DNA of 8,444 bases from Chlorobiota bacterium (lineage in GTDB: Bacteria; Bacteroidota; Bacteroidia; Flavobacteriales; Flavobacteriaceae): positions 1-8,444 of the forward strand of contig JAADEB010000024.1 of assembly GCA_013153655.1 (NCBI GenBank). The letters are read 5' to 3'. Shown here one piece after another: positions 6,604 through 8,444 of the stretch. The notes beneath the pieces were generated by a model. That model saw only the letters and a list, made by a program, of their open reading frames with translations. It ran no database searches and was not told where the DNA came from. Numbering within the stretch: the first letter of the stretch is position 1; each line of letters begins with the position of its first letter. The position numbers were made by a program, and so were the translations under genes.

Positions 6604-7405
6604 GGCCCGCGAAACGGCCGACCACCTCTTGGATCTCACCGAAGAATTGCCCGAATACGGCATCGTGCTCGGCAGCGGTTTGGGTTCGCTGAGCGAAGAT
6701 ATCGACATCGACCTGGAAGTGCGTTACGAACACATTCCCAATTTCCCCGTATCCACCGTGGAAGGCCACAAAGGCTCCCTGATTTTCGGCTGGCTGGCCG
6801 GCAAATACGTCATGGCCATGAACGGTCGTTTTCATTACTACGAAGGCTACAATATGTACGAAGTAACCTTCCCCGAACGCGTAATGAAACTCATGGGTAT
6901 CAATAAATTAATCGTTTCCAACGCCTCGGGTGGCGTCAATCGCGACTACAAAATCGGCGACGTGATGATCATCCGCGACCACATCAATTTCTTCCCCGAA
7001 CATCCCCTGCGCGGCAAGAACGACGAACGTTTCGGACCTCGCTTTGTCAACATGAGCGAGCCGTACAGCCGCAAGATGATCGAAGTGGTGGAAACCTACG
7101 CCCGTTCGCGCCAAATTCCTTTCCGCAAGGGTGTTTATTTGGGTTTGCAGGGTCCCACTTTCGAGACCATTGCCGAGTATAACATGGTGCGCGTCCTGGG
7201 TGCCGATGCCGTGGGAATGAGCACTGTTCCCGAGGTGATTGTAGCCAAGCACATGGACATGGAAGTGTTCGGCATTTCCGTCATTACCGACATCGACGAT
7301 CCCGACCTGATCCAAAGCGTCAACCACGAGGAAGTGATGAAGGAAGCCAAAAAGGCCGAACCCGTGGTGCGCGATTTGGTGCAACATTTGGTCAAAACCT
7401 ATTAA
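6569..7405 (+). CDS. punA: Purine nucleoside phosphorylase, trimeric type I
   Basis: Phosphorolysis of purine (deoxy)nucleosides to base and (deoxy)ribose-1-phosphate, cytoplasmic purine salvage. The 278 residues match the PNP/MTAP family. Visible: VLGSGLG (33-39, phosphate site), VEGHKG with His67, GRFHYYEGY (86-94), SNASGGVN (117-124), GPTFET with Glu199 (base contact), GMSTVPEVIVAKH (216-228, phosphate-contact Ser218) and GISVITD ending at Asp241. Asp241 stands where human PNP has Asn243 and MTAP has Asp; I recall Asp in other Bacteroidota PNPs, so this is probably normal for the clade, but it leaves 6-oxo versus 6-amino purine preference open. The ATG lies 35 bp inside the end of lpxK. 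lpxK-punA adjacency is a known Bacteroidota arrangement. Confidence 0.93.
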   Translation: MSKLNPENLYDKARETADHLLDLTEELPEYGIVLGSGLGSLSEDIDIDLEVRYEHIPNFPVSTVEGHKGSLIFGWLAGKYVMAMNGRFHYYEGYNMYEVTFPERVMKLMGINKLIVSNASGGVNRDYKIGDVMIIRDHINFFPEHPLRGKNDERFGPRFVNMSEPYSRKMIEVVETYARSRQIPFRKGVYLGLQGPTFETIAEYNMVRVLGADAVGMSTVPEVIVAKHMDMEVFGISVITDIDDPDLIQSVNHEEVMKEAKKAEPVVRDLVQHLVKTY

Positions 7406-7444
7406 ATACGGTAGCAGAATCCAATCCTGGTTTCCCCGTTCCGG

Positions 7445-7458
7445 CCCGAAAATTCGGG
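7445..7458 (+). terminator. Weak hairpin after punA
   Basis: CCCGA-AAAT-TCGGG forms a 5 bp stem 40 nt after the punA stop codon, followed by TAGGGTAGTCC and then TTTTG. There is no adjacent T-run. This is the only hairpin close to the end of the operon, so it may stop or protect the transcript, but the call is weak. Confidence 0.3.
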
Positions 7459-7495
7459 TAGGGTAGTCCTTTTGTTATGCCAAACGCAGCGCCCT

Positions 7496-7509
7496 GTCCG
7501 CCTAAGGCG
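7496..7509 (-). repeat. Short fragment related to the GC-rich repeat
   Basis: GTCCGCCTAAGGCG is the exact reverse complement of 2603-2616, the palindromic tail of copy A. On the minus strand it reads CGCCTTAGGCGGACAGGGCGC, which also contains the GGCGGACAG block found at the centre of both full copies. It may be a broken third copy or a separate small palindrome of the same family. Confidence 0.45.
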
Positions 7510-7544
7510 TATAAAAACGCTCCTACAATAAAATATGAAGCAGA

Positions 7545-7572
7545 GCTAACACCTAACACCCAACTCCCAAAT
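7545..7572. repeat. Heptamer array, four units
   Basis: Reads in register as GCTAACA, CCTAACA, CCCAACT, CCCAAAT. The first two units differ by one base. It resembles the heptanucleotide short tandem repeats reported in intergenic DNA of several bacterial groups. Confidence 0.6.
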
Positions 7573-7635
7573 CCCGTTTATAAGCCCTCAAAAAGGTACA
7601 TGTCAAGCAAAAAAGTTCCGAAATAAGTTTTTTGT

Positions 7636-7853
7636 GGCGCGTCCCTTCCTCATGCCCACCCGCAAGGCCGCGGGTCGGCCTCTCCGCTTGTATGTGCTCG
7701 GCCTTGCTCTCGTCCGGCGCCGGCGGCTTGCCCGCGCCAAAATCCCAACGCTTGCCCGCCCGCCGCGGAATGGCGGCTCCCCTCTGTCCGCCGGCATTCC
7801 GCGGCCGGAACTTCGGCAAGGCCTCCGCGCATATCGCTCCGATGCCTCGCGCG
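7636..7853 (-). repeat. GC-rich intergenic repeat, copy B (inverted relative to A)
   Basis: Reverse-strand homologue of 2423-2621. Block starts on the minus strand: CGCGCGAGG at 7853, GGAGCGATATG at 7840, GGCGGACAG at 7792, ACAAGCG at 7691 and GGACGCGCC at 7644. Offsets between the first three blocks are 13 and 48 nt in both copies, and 101 versus 100 nt to the fourth. The tail is about 18 nt longer than in A. Internal stems: 7763-7804 (nine-pair outer arm CCGCGGAAT/ATTCCGCGG, five-pair inner arm, 11-nt loop) and ACCCGC-AAGGCC-GCGGGT (7658-7675), which takes the place of the palindromic tail of copy A. Confidence 0.7.
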
Positions 7854-7937
7854 AAGCGGTTCCGTTGCACTCCACCGCTTTCGGGTGCCAACGCGCCAAC
7901 CCTTGGTAAACGGAAAACGTAGAACGGGTATCGGAAT

Positions 7938-8070
7938 GTAAAGACGCCGTACACGGCGCCTCTACGTATCGCACATCAAATCATCGTATGGTACAGACGC
8001 GATGCAGCGCGTCTCTACCAATCATACATAAAACAACAAATCACGAGACGCCGGTGTACGACGTCTCTAC
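7938..8070. repeat. Three tandem 28-nt hairpin units at about 52 bp spacing
   Basis: Units at 7938-7965, 7991-8018 and 8043-8070. Each is an imperfect palindrome built on AGACGC...GCGTCTCTAC; centres are 53 and 52 bp apart. Unit 2 extends outward with TGGTA/TACCA. Spacers of 25 and 24 bp are themselves alike (ATCGCACATC versus ATCATACATA, then AAATCA/AAATCAC), so the true repeat is hairpin plus spacer. The pattern resembles the GTAGAGACGC-type hairpins I know from intergenic DNA of other bacteria. Confidence 0.75.
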
Positions 8071-8169
8071 CAAATCGTCAAAAAAACCGAAATACCTGTG
8101 ATTTCTATGCCGTCTACCGTACAGAAAACACGTTTCCCATTCTCCATGTCACATTTACCGAAAATGCAC

Positions 8170-8197
8170 CGGTCATCCGTCACCGGTCACCCGTCCC
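8170..8197. repeat. Heptamer array, four units
   Basis: Reads in register as CGGTCAT, CCGTCAC, CGGTCAC, CCGTCCC. It directly precedes the octamer array, with four bases between. Confidence 0.65.
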
Positions 8198-8201
8198 TCG
8201 A

Positions 8202-8361
8202 TTTAACGGTTTAACGGTTCCACGGTTTAACAAATTGCAAATCAATCTATTCAACTCTTCAACTTTTCAACATTTATCCCCGGTTTAACGATTGCACGGT
8301 TTAACGGTTTAACAGAAATTCCCCATCTATTCAACTCTTTAACTCTTCAACTCTTCAACGG
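8202..8361. repeat. Octamer array (TTTAACGG / TTCAACTC family)
   Basis: From 8202 octamers run in one register to 8273: TTTAACGG twice, TTCCACGG, TTTAACAA, two degenerate units, TTCAACTC, TTCAACTT, TTCAACAT. After a 2-nt register shift TTTAACGA, TTGCACGG, TTTAACGG and TTTAACAG follow (8284-8315). A short break (CCCCATCTA) leads to TTCAACTC, TTTAACTC, TTCAACTC, TTCAACGG (8330-8361). Two alternating unit types share the core TTYAAC. No stop-free frame or promoter-like role is evident. Confidence 0.8.
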
Positions 8362-8366
8362 AAATA

Positions 8367-8406
8367 GGAGATTCCTCAGTCGTAAACTCCTTCGGAATGA
8401 CAAGGG
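8367..8406. repeat. Possible dispersed motif ending CTTCGGAATGACA
   Basis: ATTCC (8371-8375) pairs with GGAAT (8394-8398) around an 18-nt loop, followed by GACAAGGG. ATTCCTC...CTTCGGAATGACA resembles a motif I have seen repeated between genes in several bacteria. Only one copy is in the window, so the repeat status is inferred from memory. Confidence 0.35.
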
Positions 8407-8444
8407 TCGCTCTTTTGTTTTGTTACCGTCTTCGGAACACGTTG

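Larger units (their letters stand above)
7406..8444. other. Gene-free, repeat-dense interval of about 1 kb
   Basis: No gene supported on either strand. The overlapping open frames at 7553-7974 on both strands are Arg/Pro/Gly/Ala-rich and follow the GC-rich repeat rather than any recognised family. The interval is a mosaic: weak hairpin (7445-7458), repeat fragment (7496-7509), heptamers (7545-7572), GC-rich repeat copy B (7636-7853), three tandem hairpin units (7938-8070), heptamers (8170-8197), an octamer array (8202-8361) and a hairpin-flanked TTCGGAATGACA motif (8367-8406). I see nothing recognisable in 7854-7937 or 8071-8169. No tRNA or rRNA was recognised. Confidence 0.7.

Noticed and set aside
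7553..7974. Overlapping open frames on both strands
   Set aside because: They follow the GC-rich repeat, where stop codons are rare by composition. They match no recognised family, lack plausible start contexts and compete with each other. The one possible exception is discussed as a finding.
7938..8070. CRISPR array (28-nt repeats, 24-25-nt spacers)
   Set aside because: The repeats are palindromic and diverged, the spacers are similar to each other, there are only three units, and no cas gene is in the window.

Overview
The window looks like a chromosomal segment of a member of the Bacteroidota (Bacteroidetes). The evidence is the short stand-alone proline dehydrogenase, the ACT-less phosphoglycerate dehydrogenase, a BatA-type membrane protein, an overlapping lpxK-punA pair, A-rich leaders without clear Shine-Dalgarno sequences, and a TAnnTTTG-type -7 promoter element. 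LpxK implies a lipid A-containing outer membrane. Genus or species cannot be read from the sequence.

Layout. Positions 1-859 (minus strand) hold the N-terminal 286 codons of aroB (3-dehydroquinate synthase), which runs off the left edge and does not appear as a closed ORF. An AT-rich divergent intergenic region separates it from a proline dehydrogenase gene (+, best start 1041, end 2216), which ends at an AT-rich hairpin (2233-2257). Positions 2258-2678 have no convincing gene. They hold a degenerate heptamer stretch, a roughly 200 bp GC-rich repeat (copy A) and the serA promoter. Then come four co-directional genes: serA (2679-3638), a BatA/vWA-like membrane protein (3683-5590), lpxK (5575-6603) and punA (6569-7405). 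The last three overlap one another and probably form one transcription unit. Positions 7406-8444 (about 1 kb) hold no recognisable gene but are packed with repeats: an inverted, diverged second copy of the GC-rich element (copy B), a short fragment related to it, three tandem hairpin units at about 52 bp spacing, heptamer arrays, and a long octamer array built on TTTAACGG / TTCAACTC.

Function. The genes are core metabolism and envelope: shikimate pathway, proline catabolism, serine biosynthesis, lipid A 4'-phosphorylation and purine salvage. The BatA-like protein has no assigned reaction. The unusual content is in the two gene-free stretches. Copies A and B are colinear without gaps over 130 bp (90 identities by hand count), lie in opposite orientation on either side of the four-gene block, and share a hairpin whose 11-nt loop is almost invariant while its outer arms differ but still pair. 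This is the best candidate for an undescribed element. Whether it is a mobile repeat, a structured RNA or remnants of a small gene cannot be settled here.
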